Part shown: in pieces, positions 45,725 through 54,347 of the stretch
Position numbering within the stretch: the first letter of the stretch is position 1
Layout of the letters: each line of letters begins with the position of its first letter
Origin: Caulobacter vibrioides OR37
Lineage (GTDB): Bacteria; Pseudomonadota; Alphaproteobacteria; Caulobacterales; Caulobacteraceae
Direction of reading: 5' to 3'
Length of the DNA stretch: 58,858 nt
Assembly (NCBI RefSeq): GCF_000372645.1
Contig: NZ_APMP01000028.1
Location: 1 to 58,858 of the forward strand
The notes under the pieces: generated by a model
What the model was told of the DNA's origin: nothing
What the model saw: only the letters and a program-made list of their open reading frames with translations
Database searches by the model: none
Program-made: the position numbers and the translations under genes

Positions 45725-47377
45725 ATGAGCCGCGCGCTCACGCCCAAAACTCGGATCGAGACCCTACGCAAGGACGCCAAGCGGTGGCTGAAGGCCCTGC
45801 GCGCCGGCGCCGCCAACGCCCGCGCCCGCCTCGCCGCCGCCTGGCCGGACGCGCCGGCCGAACCGTCTCTGCGCGACATTCAGCACGCCCTGGCCCGCGA
45901 ATATGGCCAGGAGAGCTGGATCGCCCTCAAGGGCGCCGTCGACGACCTGGCCATCGAACGCCAGAGCCGCGCCCAGCGGATCGAGGCGATCCTTCGCCAC
46001 GGGTGGGACGGCGAACCGGCCATCGCCCGTCGCATCCTCAAGCGCCATCCCGAGCTGGCGACCGACAGCCTGTTCACGGCCGCCGCCGCCGGCGATCTGG
46101 CGACGGTCGAGCGGCATCTGGCCCGCGACCCGGACGCCGCTCGGCGCGTGGATCCCTCGCGCGGCTGGACGGCCCTGGCGCATGTCGCCTACGGCCGGCT
46201 GGACGACGTCAACGGCCTGGCCATGGCCCGCCTGCTGCTGGACGCCGGGGCCGATCCGAACTTCGGCTTCACCGACGACTGGGAGACGCCGTTCAAGGTG
46301 TTGACCGGGGCGATCGGCCTGGGCGAAGGCGCGAAATCCAGCCATCCGCAAGCCGAGGCGATGGTCGCCCTGCTGATCGCGGCGGGGGCGGACGCCTACG
46401 ACTCCCAGTCGCTGTACGATGTCTCGATCGTGGGGGCCGACACCCATTGGTACGACATTCTGTGGCGCCACGCCGACGCGGCGGGGAAGCTCGACGACTG
46501 GCGGGTCCGGGGACCCGGCCGCCTGGGCGATGGCCTGGGCTGCTCGACGCTGGACTATCTGCTGGGGAACGCCGTCGGCCAGAACCACCTGGACCGCGCG
46601 CGCTGGCTGCTGGAGCGCGGCGCGAACGCCGGGACGTTTCACGCCTACGCCAAGCGGTCCGTGCATACGGTCGCGCGGTTATCGGGCTTCGCGGCCATGG
46701 CGGAGCTGCTGGAGGCCCACGGCGCGCGGCCGGAGGCGCTGGGCGGCGTCGAGGCGCTGCAGGCCCTGGCGCTGGCGGGCGACGAAGCCGGCGCGCGCGC
46801 CCTGGTCGCCGCCCAGCCGGCCCTGGTCGGCGACGCCCGACCGCTGCTGGCGGCGGCCGAGCACGGCGCGGCGGGCGCGGTCGGCCTGCTGCTCGACCTG
46901 GGCGTCGATCCGGGCGCCAGCGACCACGACGGAATCACGCCGTTGCATCGCGCCGTGCAGTCCGGCTCGTTGGAGGCGGTCGAGCGCCTGCTGGCGGCGG
47001 GGGCCGACGTCGACCGGCGCGAGCGCAAATGGCGCGGCTCGGCGCTGAGCTGGGCCTTGGTGCTGGGAAAGCCGCGTCTGGTCGAGCGCCTGACGCCGAT
47101 CAGCCACGACGTCCGCGCCCTCGCCAGCCTGGGGAGTCTGGAGCGGCTGGCGGCGGTGCTCGACGCCCGGCCGGAGCTGGCCAACGCGGTCTTGCCCGGC
47201 GACGCCCCCACGCCGCTGTTCTGCCTGCCCGACGACGAGGAGGACGCGGTGGCGACGGCGCGCCTCCTGCTGGCGCGCGGGGCGGACCGGCGCGCGCGCA
47301 ACGACAAGGGCGACACCGCGGCCGACGCGGCCCGCAAGCGCGGGCTGGACGAGGCGGCGACCTTGCTGGGTGTCTAG
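45725..47377 (+). CDS. Ankyrin-repeat protein
   Basis: Predicted 550-residue protein without signal peptide. After a basic N-terminal segment (residues 1-80) there are several ankyrin units: DSLFTAAAAGDLATVERHLA, GLAMARLLLDAGADPNFGFT, HDGITPLHRAVQSGSLEAVE with RLLAAGADVDRR, and ATARLLLARGADRRARNDKG near the C-terminus. Such repeats mediate protein binding; the partner is unknown. ATG 45725 has GGAAGGAAGG upstream. It converges on the first halogenase gene, leaving 6 bp between stops. Confidence 0.9.
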   Translation: MSRALTPKTRIETLRKDAKRWLKALRAGAANARARLAAAWPDAPAEPSLRDIQHALAREYGQESWIALKGAVDDLAIERQSRAQRIEAILRHGWDGEPAIARRILKRHPELATDSLFTAAAAGDLATVERHLARDPDAARRVDPSRGWTALAHVAYGRLDDVNGLAMARLLLDAGADPNFGFTDDWETPFKVLTGAIGLGEGAKSSHPQAEAMVALLIAAGADAYDSQSLYDVSIVGADTHWYDILWRHADAAGKLDDWRVRGPGRLGDGLGCSTLDYLLGNAVGQNHLDRARWLLERGANAGTFHAYAKRSVHTVARLSGFAAMAELLEAHGARPEALGGVEALQALALAGDEAGARALVAAQPALVGDARPLLAAAEHGAAGAVGLLLDLGVDPGASDHDGITPLHRAVQSGSLEAVERLLAAGADVDRRERKWRGSALSWALVLGKPRLVERLTPISHDVRALASLGSLERLAAVLDARPELANAVLPGDAPTPLFCLPDDEEDAVATARLLLARGADRRARNDKGDTAADAARKRGLDEAATLLGV

Positions 47378-47383
47378 ACCCCC

Positions 47384-48934
47384 TCAGGCCACGGTCTTGA
47401 ACGGCGCCGCCGCAGCCTCCGGCGGCGGCGCGGGGCAGTTCTGGGCCAGGAACTGTCCGTGGCTGGGCAGGCCGGCGACCTCGGCGGCCAGCATCGGCTT
47501 CGACTGGTCCAGGGTCTGGGCGATCACCGCGTAGGGCGCGGTGTCGACCAGCTGCTGGTAGCGGCGCGGGCGCACGCCCATGCCCTCCATGATCGACTGC
47601 CAGGACGGGTTGCGGAACATCTCGTCGACCCCTTCGCGCAGCACCCCGTGGGCCTGGAAGAGCGCCATGCGTTCCTTCAGGCTCTCGGGGATCGGCGCCT
47701 GGCGGACGTCGCGCCAGAACGGCGTGTCGTCGCGCTGGGTCGTGCAGTAGTGCAGCACGATGAAGTCGCGGATCTCTTCATAGTCGGCGACCATGCGCCG
47801 ATTGTATTCGGCGGCCAGGGTCGGATCGAAGTCGCGGTCGGGGAAGAAGCGCAGCAGGAAGTCCACGCCGCGATAGATCAGGTGCAGGGCCGTCGACTCC
47901 AGCGGTTCGATAAAGCCTCCCGCCAGGCCCACGGCCACGACGTTCTTGTCCCACAGGCGGCGGCGCACGCCGGTCTTGAACGGGATGAACATCGGCTCCA
48001 TCAGCGCCGGTCCCTGGAGATTCCTCACCAGTGTGGCGCGGGCCTCGTCGTCGCCGAGATGGCGACTGCTGAAGACGTAGCCGTTGCCGGCCCGGTGCTG
48101 CAGCGGGATGCGCCAACGCCAGCCGGCGTCCTCGGCCCTCGACAGGGTGAAGGGATGCGGATCGCCAACGTTCTGGGTCTGCACCACCACGGCGCGGTCG
48201 CACAGCAGCATGTCCGACCAGTCGTCGAACGGCGCGTTCAGGGTCTTGCCGATCAGCAAGGCGCGGAAGCCCGAGCAGTCGATGAAGAGATCGCCCTCGA
48301 CCTCGCGGCCGTCCTTCATCACGACCTTGGCGACCGCGCCGTCCGGACGGGTGACGACGTCGGTGACGATGCCCTCGGTGCGCTTGACGCCGCGCGCCTC
48401 GGCGAAGTCGCGCAGGAACTTGGCGACCAGCCGCGCGTCGACATGCAGGGCGTAGCTGGCGCCCGAGATCAACGAACGCTGGGCGCGGAACGGCAGCATG
48501 AATTTCCACTGGTCGGCCATGACCGTCCCCGGCGCGAAGTCCTGCAGCTCCGAAGGATGGCCGTTGGCCTTGGCGCGCAGCCAGCACTGATAGAACTCGT
48601 GCGGACCGATCGGGCCGCCGATGGCGCCGAACGGGTGGTAGTAGTGCTGGCCCTTCAGCTTCCAGTCCTCGAAGCGGATGCCCAGCTTGAAACTGGCCTG
48701 GGTGGCCTGGATGAAGGCGCGCTCGTCGATGCCCAGGCTGGCGATCAGTTGCAGGAACGGCGGGATGGTCGACTCGCCCACGCCGATCGTGCCGATCTCC
48801 TCGGACTCCACCAGCTCGACCTGGCAGCCGCCGTTCTGGAAATAGTGGCTGAGCATCGCCGCCGTGATCCAGCCGGCCGAGCCGCCGCCGACGATGACGA
48901 TCTTACGGATGGCGTTGGGGTTGGCGTGGCTCAT
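47384..48934 (-). CDS. Flavin-dependent tryptophan halogenase family protein, copy 1
   Basis: Predicted 516-residue FADH2-dependent enzyme of the PrnA/RebH fold. FAD-binding GxGxxG is VGGGSAGW (residues 15-22); GVGESTIPP follows. The catalytic lysine is Lys83 (TQASFKLGIRF), the halogenase WxWxIP motif is WRWRIPL, and GGFIEPLESTALHLI (from about residue 340) holds the conserved glutamate. All residues needed for halogenation are therefore present. It lies 9 bp downstream of copy 2, in tandem. There are no biosynthetic genes around it; the neighbours are a TonB receptor and sugar enzymes. Family members usually need a separate flavin reductase, which is not in the window. Confidence 0.92.
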   Translation of the reverse strand: MSHANPNAIRKIVIVGGGSAGWITAAMLSHYFQNGGCQVELVESEEIGTIGVGESTIPPFLQLIASLGIDERAFIQATQASFKLGIRFEDWKLKGQHYYHPFGAIGGPIGPHEFYQCWLRAKANGHPSELQDFAPGTVMADQWKFMLPFRAQRSLISGASYALHVDARLVAKFLRDFAEARGVKRTEGIVTDVVTRPDGAVAKVVMKDGREVEGDLFIDCSGFRALLIGKTLNAPFDDWSDMLLCDRAVVVQTQNVGDPHPFTLSRAEDAGWRWRIPLQHRAGNGYVFSSRHLGDDEARATLVRNLQGPALMEPMFIPFKTGVRRRLWDKNVVAVGLAGGFIEPLESTALHLIYRGVDFLLRFFPDRDFDPTLAAEYNRRMVADYEEIRDFIVLHYCTTQRDDTPFWRDVRQAPIPESLKERMALFQAHGVLREGVDEMFRNPSWQSIMEGMGVRPRRYQQLVDTAPYAVIAQTLDQSKPMLAAEVAGLPSHGQFLAQNCPAPPPEAAAAPFKTVA

Positions 48935-48943
48935 CGTCTTATC

Positions 48944-50467
48944 CTAGCGCGCCGCCGTCATGGCGGCCGGGCGGGAGAATTGGTCGAGGAAGGCGCCGTG
49001 GGTCGGGGCCGAGGCGACGGCCTCGCGCACGGCCTGGCGCATCCGGGCCAGCGGCGGGCCCAGCGCCTTGGCGTCGACGCCGTCCAGCGCCGGGTCGATC
49101 CCCTGGGGCAGCAGCTCGAAGCCGGCATAGATCGCCATCCAGCTGGTCGGCGCGAACATCTCCCAGCGATAGCGCACGAAGTGGCCGCGCTGGACGAACA
49201 GCTCGACCTTGCGCTTGAGATCATCGGGCAAGGCGACGGCGTTGCAGTCGCGCCAGAACGCCGTGTCGCCCCGCCGATTGGCCCAATAGTGCAGGATGAT
49301 GAAGTCGCGCACCCGCTCCATCTCGCGGCGCGACCAGTCGTTGAACTCGTCGGCCAGCTCGGGCGCGAGGTCGCGGTCTGGAAACAGCGCCTTGATCTTC
49401 TCGATGCCTGTCTCGATCAGGGCGATCGAGGTGCTTTCCAGCGGTTCGAGGAAGCCGGACGCCAGGCCCAGCGCGATGACGTTCTTGTTCCAGACCTTCT
49501 TGCGACGGCCCGGGGTGAAGGTGATCCGGCGCGGCTCGTGCAGCAGGGCGTCGGGCACGGCGGCCTTCAGCTCGGCCAGGGCGTCCTCGTCGCTGATATA
49601 GCGGGACGCGTAGACATAGCCGTTGCCGTGGCGATGGCGCAGCGGGATGCGCCAGCGCCATCCGGCCGCATGGGCCGTGACGTCCGTGTACGGCATGGGC
49701 TCGCCGACGCCCTCGCTCTGTACGGCCCAGGCCCGGTCGCAGAACAGCAGGTCGCTCCAGTCCTCGTAGCCGGCGCCCAGCGCCTCCTCGATCAGGAGTC
49801 CCCGGAAGCCCGAACAGTCGATGAAGAGGTCGCCCTCCAGCGTCTGGCCGTTTGACAGGTCCAGCGAGGCGACGCGGCCGTCGTCGGATCTCAGATTTAC
49901 CTTGACGATCCGAGCGTCGATCCGGCGCACGCCGTTGTCCTCGGCTACCCGGCGCATCAGCTGGGCGAACAGACTGGCGTCGAAATGCAAGGCCCAGTCG
50001 TACACCGAGGCCGTCGAGGCCGGATCGCGCGGCGGCGGCATGAACTTGCCGGCCCTGGCCAGCGACGCGCCCAGCGAATAGTCGGCGATGTCGGTCGGCT
50101 CGCCGCCCTCCGCGAGCTTTCGCCAATAGTGGTGGAACGGCACGCCGTTCAGGTCCTGGCCGAAATGGCCGAACGGATGGATGAAGCTTTCGCCCTCGCG
50201 CAGCCAGCCGTTGAAGCGGATGCCCAGCTTGCAGGTCGCCTGCGTCGCCCGCATCACCTCGGCGTCGGACAGGCCCAGCGACCGATAGAAGCCGCGAATG
50301 GTGGGAATGGTCGCCTCGCCCACCCCGATCGCGCCGATCTCGGCGCTTTCGACCAGGGTGATCTCCAGAGGTCCGCCCTGGAAGTGCCGGCGCAGGGCCG
50401 CGGCGGCCATCCAGCCGGCGGTCCCGCCGCCGACGATCACCAGCTTCTGGATCCTGCCTTCACCCAT
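48944..50467 (-). CDS. Flavin-dependent tryptophan halogenase family protein, copy 2
   Basis: Predicted 507-residue paralogue of the downstream gene. VGGGTAGW (residues 12-19), GVGEATIPT, catalytic Lys80 (TQATCKLGIRF), WRWRIPLRHRHGNGYVYASR and SGFLEPLESTSIALI are intact. ATG 50467 follows GGGAGCG. The two copies are clearly related but diverged, more than expected for a recent duplication. Transcription may be shared with the upstream TonB receptor, but a terminator hairpin (50550-50581) lies between them. The true substrate is unknown; tryptophan, indole-type compounds or a receptor ligand are possible. Confidence 0.92.
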   Translation of the reverse strand: MGEGRIQKLVIVGGGTAGWMAAAALRRHFQGGPLEITLVESAEIGAIGVGEATIPTIRGFYRSLGLSDAEVMRATQATCKLGIRFNGWLREGESFIHPFGHFGQDLNGVPFHHYWRKLAEGGEPTDIADYSLGASLARAGKFMPPPRDPASTASVYDWALHFDASLFAQLMRRVAEDNGVRRIDARIVKVNLRSDDGRVASLDLSNGQTLEGDLFIDCSGFRGLLIEEALGAGYEDWSDLLFCDRAWAVQSEGVGEPMPYTDVTAHAAGWRWRIPLRHRHGNGYVYASRYISDEDALAELKAAVPDALLHEPRRITFTPGRRKKVWNKNVIALGLASGFLEPLESTSIALIETGIEKIKALFPDRDLAPELADEFNDWSRREMERVRDFIILHYWANRRGDTAFWRDCNAVALPDDLKRKVELFVQRGHFVRYRWEMFAPTSWMAIYAGFELLPQGIDPALDGVDAKALGPPLARMRQAVREAVASAPTHGAFLDQFSRPAAMTAAR

Positions 50468-50549
50468 CGAACGCTCCCACCCGGTCTCTTGTCGTCCGGC
50501 TGCCCAACGCTAACGGCTCACGCCAGCATCGGACAGCCCGCCTCCCGCG

Positions 50550-50581
50550 AAAAAGCGCCGCCGTGGGGCTTCCACGGCGGC
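50550..50581 (-). terminator. Rho-independent terminator after large TonB receptor
   Basis: On the minus strand, GCCGCCGTGG (50581-50572) pairs with CCACGGCGGC (50566-50557), with a five-base loop, followed closely by CGCTTTTTCG. It separates the receptor from the halogenase genes, either fully or as partial read-through. Confidence 0.82.
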
Positions 50582-50604
50582 CAGCAGGAGGTGACGGGGA
50601 GGCC

Positions 50605-53600
50605 CTACCAGCGAGCCCGGATGCCCAGCGTGTAGCGGGGCTCGAACTCGTTCTGGTTGGCGTACTGGGTCTTTCCGGGGGCGAACCGCAGATAGTAGTT
50701 CTCGATTTCGCCGGTCACGTTCGACCCGTTGAAGTAGACGGTGACGTTGTCGCGAACGTTGTAGCTGACGTTCACGTCCACATAGCCGGTGGCCTTCTGC
50801 ATGATCGGGATGACCGCGTCGCCGCCGCCGCCCATCGTGCCGGACAGGCGATCGGTGCGGTAGTTGTAGGCCACCCGCGCCTGCAGCTTCTGGTCCTGAT
50901 ACCAGCCCACCAGGTTGAACTGGTGCTTGGAGTTGTCGAAGAACGGGATCTCGCTGCCGGTCAGGTCCTTACGGCTCTCGTGGCTGGGCGAGTAGGTGTA
51001 GTTGGTGTCGACGCCGAAGTTCGACAGCAGCCGCACGTCCGGGATGACGTCGCTGAACGCCACCTTGGCCCCGACTTCCAGACCCTTCACCGAGCCGCCG
51101 TCGCCCTGGATGGGCAGGCTGACATTGACCGTGCGGCGGATGACGCCGTCCTGGTCGGGGAAGCGGCCAGTGGTCTGGCCGCCGGTGACGAAGCTGTCGA
51201 TCTTCAGCTGGAACGCCGAGATGTTCAGCATCGAGGCGCGCCCGAAATAGTATTCCACCGCGCCGTCGAAGTTTGACGAGCGCCAGGGATCCAGGTTCGG
51301 GTTGCCGTCGGCGTTGGCGCTGGTCACGCAACGGACGTTCGGCAGGGCCGCGCCGCAGTCGGCGGTGTTGATCTTCAGGCCGCCGCCATAGCTGCCCAGG
51401 TCCAGCGGCTGCATGGTCTTGGCGTAGGCGAAGCGGAACTTCCAGTGGTCGTCCAGGTCGTAGACCGCGTTCAGCGACGGCAGCCAGTCGGTGTACTTGC
51501 GCGAGGTGACCTGATCGCCCGCGTCGGCGTTGGTGTCGCCGTAGTTGCGGGTGTCGCCGGTCAGGTTCTGCTTCACCGTCAGCTTGGTCTCGATGACGTG
51601 CAGGCCGACGTCGCCGTGCAGATTGCCCAGCGCGAAGTTGAAGGCGCCATAGGCGCTCTGCTCCTTCAGCGTCACGTCGTAGGTCTGGCCAGGAACGATC
51701 TCGCGGATCGCGCCGCCGAACACCTTCTTGTGGAAGGCCTCGACATTGTCGAAATCGCGCGGATCGACGGCCCAGAAGCCCGGAATGCCGGAGGTGACGC
51801 CACCCAGGTTATTCACCCAGATCAGGTTGTTGTAGGTCCCGAGCTTGGTCGGCTTGTTGACCGTATAGCCCTGGAACACCGGCTTGCCCGTGACTGGATC
51901 GGGCACGAACTCACCCGCCTGGCACTGGTTCTGGTTCATCACGACGTCGATGGCCTTCCACTGGGCCTCGCAGCCCGAGGCCGGCACCGGCTGGCCATTG
52001 GCCTGCACCGCGCCCGGCGTGCCGCCGTAGAAGTTCGAGAACAGGTGGAACTGCTCGACGCTGACCGAGCGGTCGCTGAACCGCACGCCGCCATCGACCT
52101 TGGTGATAAAGCCCAGCAGCTTGTCGTCGAAGCGATAATGGCCGTCCGCCCGGAACACGTTCATGTCCGAGTTGACCTCGTTATTGCCTTCCGACGAGAA
52201 GGCCGCGACGGCGTAGCTGTCCTTGTTGGCCATGTAGTCCTTGAGGGACTTGCCGGCCCCCAGGCCTCCGACCAGCGGACGGTCGAAGCCGCTCCAGACC
52301 GGATGATCGCCGCTGATGTCGTAGTGCAGCTGCGGGTTGGCGCCGTAGCCCAGCGGGTTGGGGTTCAGATAGCAGCCGCCGGCGCTGCCGACGACGGAAT
52401 TGCTGCGCTGGCTGGCCGGATACTGGTCGCAGATGCCCTTCGGATAGAACGGACCGCGCGTGCGGTCGTTCGGATCGCGGAACAGGTTGAAGCGACCGTC
52501 GGCGTACTGCCAGTTCGACAGGTCGCCCTGCACCTGGCCGTTCATGCTCAGACGGTGGCCGTTGGCGCGGATGGCCCGCACCTCCGAGGTGAAGGGACCG
52601 CCGTTGTCGTAGTTGAGCTCGAGATTGTAGTTCTTCGAGTTCGACTTGGTCGTGCGGTTGACGGTGAAGGAGTTCACCCACCAGGCATTGATGTCGTACT
52701 GCTGGACGGCCAGCCACGGCATCCCGTTGCCCGGGCTTTTCACGCCGGCGTTCTGGAACACGGTCGGCGGGTTCCAGACCCCGAAGGCGCCGCCGTCCCA
52801 GCGGTTGGAGATGTTGATGCCGGCGCCGCGATTGTATTCGTCCAGCTTGGCGTAGAAGCCCTCGGCGATCAGGGTGAAGCCCTCGCCCAGCTTGGCTTCG
52901 AACGAGGCGTTGACGCCCAGGCGCTTGCGCTCGACGACGCGGTTGAAGCTCTCGTAGCCGTGCGGCGAGACGAAATTGTTCGGGGCCGAGCCGCCCCAGT
53001 CGTTATTGCCCGACAGGCCCACGGCGCCCGACGAGTTGTCGCCCAGATTGGCCTTGCTGCCGGCGGCCGACAGCATCAGGCCGACGCGGTCGTTGCGCCA
53101 GTTGACGACGCCGTTCAGCAGGTAGTCGTTGTCCTTGGTGCGGTCGCCGCGCTGGCCCTCGGCCGCGCCCGCCAGGCTGAAGCCTTCGCCGAACTGGAAC
53201 GGACGGCGGGTCTTCAGGTCGATCGTGCCCGAGATACCCGACAGGGGGTTCAGCGGATTGGTCGACTTGTAGACCAGCACCTGGTTCATCAGCTGCGAGG
53301 GCACGTCCAGCAGGTTCGGCTGGGCCGAGCCCATGTTGCCGGCGCTGAGGTACTGCTCGCCGTTCAGCAGGGTGATGACCTGGGCCAGACCCCGGATATT
53401 GACCGTCTTGCCTTCGCCGGCGTCACGCTGGATCTGCACGCCCGAGATGCGCTGCAGCGAGTCGGCGATGGTGACGTCCGGCAGCTTGCCGATGTCCTCG
53501 GCCGAGATCGCGTCGACCAGCGCGGTTTCCTTGCGCTTGATGTCGACCGACTTCAGCTGCGATCCGCGAACGCCGGTGACGACGATCTCTTCGACCTGGG

Positions 53601-53718
53601 TGTCGTTGCCGCTCGTCTGGGCGAAGGCGCCGCTGGCCAGCGCCAGCTGCGACGCGCCGGCGACGAGCGCCAGCGTCAGGCCACGCTTGAACGCGGCTTT
53701 CCTTGCTTCCTGTGACAA
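50605..53718 (-). CDS. Large TonB-dependent receptor (Xanthomonas/Caulobacter carbohydrate-type)
   Basis: Predicted 1037-residue receptor. I place the start at the TTG at 53718: GGGGAGCGAGGAA precedes it and it gives a normal signal peptide (FKRGLTLALVAGASQLALASGAFA). The frame runs on to 54000 but without a good start. TonB box and plug: VEEIVVTGVRGSQLKSVDIK, then KLPDVTIADSLQRISGVQIQ and VNIRGLAQVITLLNGEQYLS, matching the large TonB-Xanth-Caul receptor class linked to plant-sugar uptake. The barrel ends RYTLGIRARW. Divergent from a LacI regulator, with palindromic operators between; upstream of the halogenase pair. The ligand is probably a glycan or glycoside (inference). Confidence 0.9.
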   Translation of the reverse strand: MSQEARKAAFKRGLTLALVAGASQLALASGAFAQTSGNDTQVEEIVVTGVRGSQLKSVDIKRKETALVDAISAEDIGKLPDVTIADSLQRISGVQIQRDAGEGKTVNIRGLAQVITLLNGEQYLSAGNMGSAQPNLLDVPSQLMNQVLVYKSTNPLNPLSGISGTIDLKTRRPFQFGEGFSLAGAAEGQRGDRTKDNDYLLNGVVNWRNDRVGLMLSAAGSKANLGDNSSGAVGLSGNNDWGGSAPNNFVSPHGYESFNRVVERKRLGVNASFEAKLGEGFTLIAEGFYAKLDEYNRGAGINISNRWDGGAFGVWNPPTVFQNAGVKSPGNGMPWLAVQQYDINAWWVNSFTVNRTTKSNSKNYNLELNYDNGGPFTSEVRAIRANGHRLSMNGQVQGDLSNWQYADGRFNLFRDPNDRTRGPFYPKGICDQYPASQRSNSVVGSAGGCYLNPNPLGYGANPQLHYDISGDHPVWSGFDRPLVGGLGAGKSLKDYMANKDSYAVAAFSSEGNNEVNSDMNVFRADGHYRFDDKLLGFITKVDGGVRFSDRSVSVEQFHLFSNFYGGTPGAVQANGQPVPASGCEAQWKAIDVVMNQNQCQAGEFVPDPVTGKPVFQGYTVNKPTKLGTYNNLIWVNNLGGVTSGIPGFWAVDPRDFDNVEAFHKKVFGGAIREIVPGQTYDVTLKEQSAYGAFNFALGNLHGDVGLHVIETKLTVKQNLTGDTRNYGDTNADAGDQVTSRKYTDWLPSLNAVYDLDDHWKFRFAYAKTMQPLDLGSYGGGLKINTADCGAALPNVRCVTSANADGNPNLDPWRSSNFDGAVEYYFGRASMLNISAFQLKIDSFVTGGQTTGRFPDQDGVIRRTVNVSLPIQGDGGSVKGLEVGAKVAFSDVIPDVRLLSNFGVDTNYTYSPSHESRKDLTGSEIPFFDNSKHQFNLVGWYQDQKLQARVAYNYRTDRLSGTMGGGGDAVIPIMQKATGYVDVNVSYNVRDNVTVYFNGSNVTGEIENYYLRFAPGKTQYANQNEFEPRYTLGIRARW

Positions 53719-53932
53719 TTCCTCGCTCCCCAATAGTTCGTTCTTGTTGACCGCTCGCGCCTCGCGCCGCCGCTCTTGTCGGCGGATGTCGAGGGCGAAG
53801 GCTCGACGGAGCGGGACGGGCGGGATGTCCCGCCTTGTCCATCTCCGGACGACCCAGCGCCGGACGTCCGAGTCCGGCCCCACGCCTTCCCCGAACGCCG
53901 TCACATTTCGCATATGTCCCAACCAAGTCAAC

Positions 53933-53956
53933 GAAAATGTCAACGTTGTCATTTTC
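53933..53956. promoter_or_regulatory. 24-bp palindrome, LacI-type operator candidate upstream of TonB receptor
   Basis: Left half GAAAATGTCAAC (53933-53944) and right half GTTGTCATTTTC (53945-53956) are inverted with a single mismatched position pair. The centre is CAACGTTG, with the central CG typical of LacI-family sites. About 215 bp upstream of the receptor start. Confidence 0.7.
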
Positions 53957-54089
53957 GAGAAGGCAGCCTTTTCGCGGCGAGCGAACGCCATGGGAGACAC
54001 GAGAAGCGCTCCCGGCAGGCGATTTGTCTCAGACCTGAAAACATTATCTTGTTGTATAAATTGACCGAATTTTTCGGCGCGCCGCGACT

Positions 54090-54101
54090 GATAGCGCTAA
54101 C
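54090..54101. promoter_or_regulatory. Second LacI-type operator candidate
   Basis: GATAGCGCTAAC: symmetric GnTAGC/GCTAnC arms around CG with one mismatch pair. Resembles known Caulobacter-type LacI sites (GGTAGCGCTACC). 157 bp from the other palindrome. Confidence 0.55.
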
Positions 54102-54347
54102 TTTCAATATGGACACAATGCCTGTCCGCGCCCGCATCCGCGCTTGGAACGCCAAGCCCTGACTGTCGGGGCCTCCCGAAAATGTCCCAAATTGTCTCTA
54201 TGTCCGTTCATATTTGACCCGATATTGTCTTGGCGCATGACAAGCGGGACAGCATCCTTTATGGCTTCGGACGTTCGCGGTCTTGCGGGCGTCGCCGTGG
54301 AATGATGGCGTGCGCCAGGCTCGAGCGGCGAGACGCAGGTAGAATCC

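Larger units (their letters stand above)
53719..54347. promoter_or_regulatory. Long divergent control region, TonB receptor / lacI-like gene
   Basis: 629 bp without a convincing gene. It contains two palindromes with LacI-type symmetry (53933-53956 and 54090-54101), a small CCGAA/TTCGG stem near 54065-54077, and repeated ATTGTC/TGTCC motifs at about 54182-54232 close to the regulator start. Confidence 0.5.

Noticed and set aside
47384..50467. Halogenases as part of a natural-product biosynthetic cluster
   Set aside because: No synthetase, prenyltransferase, methyltransferase or other biosynthetic gene nearby; the neighbours are transport, glycosidase, ankyrin and regulator genes.
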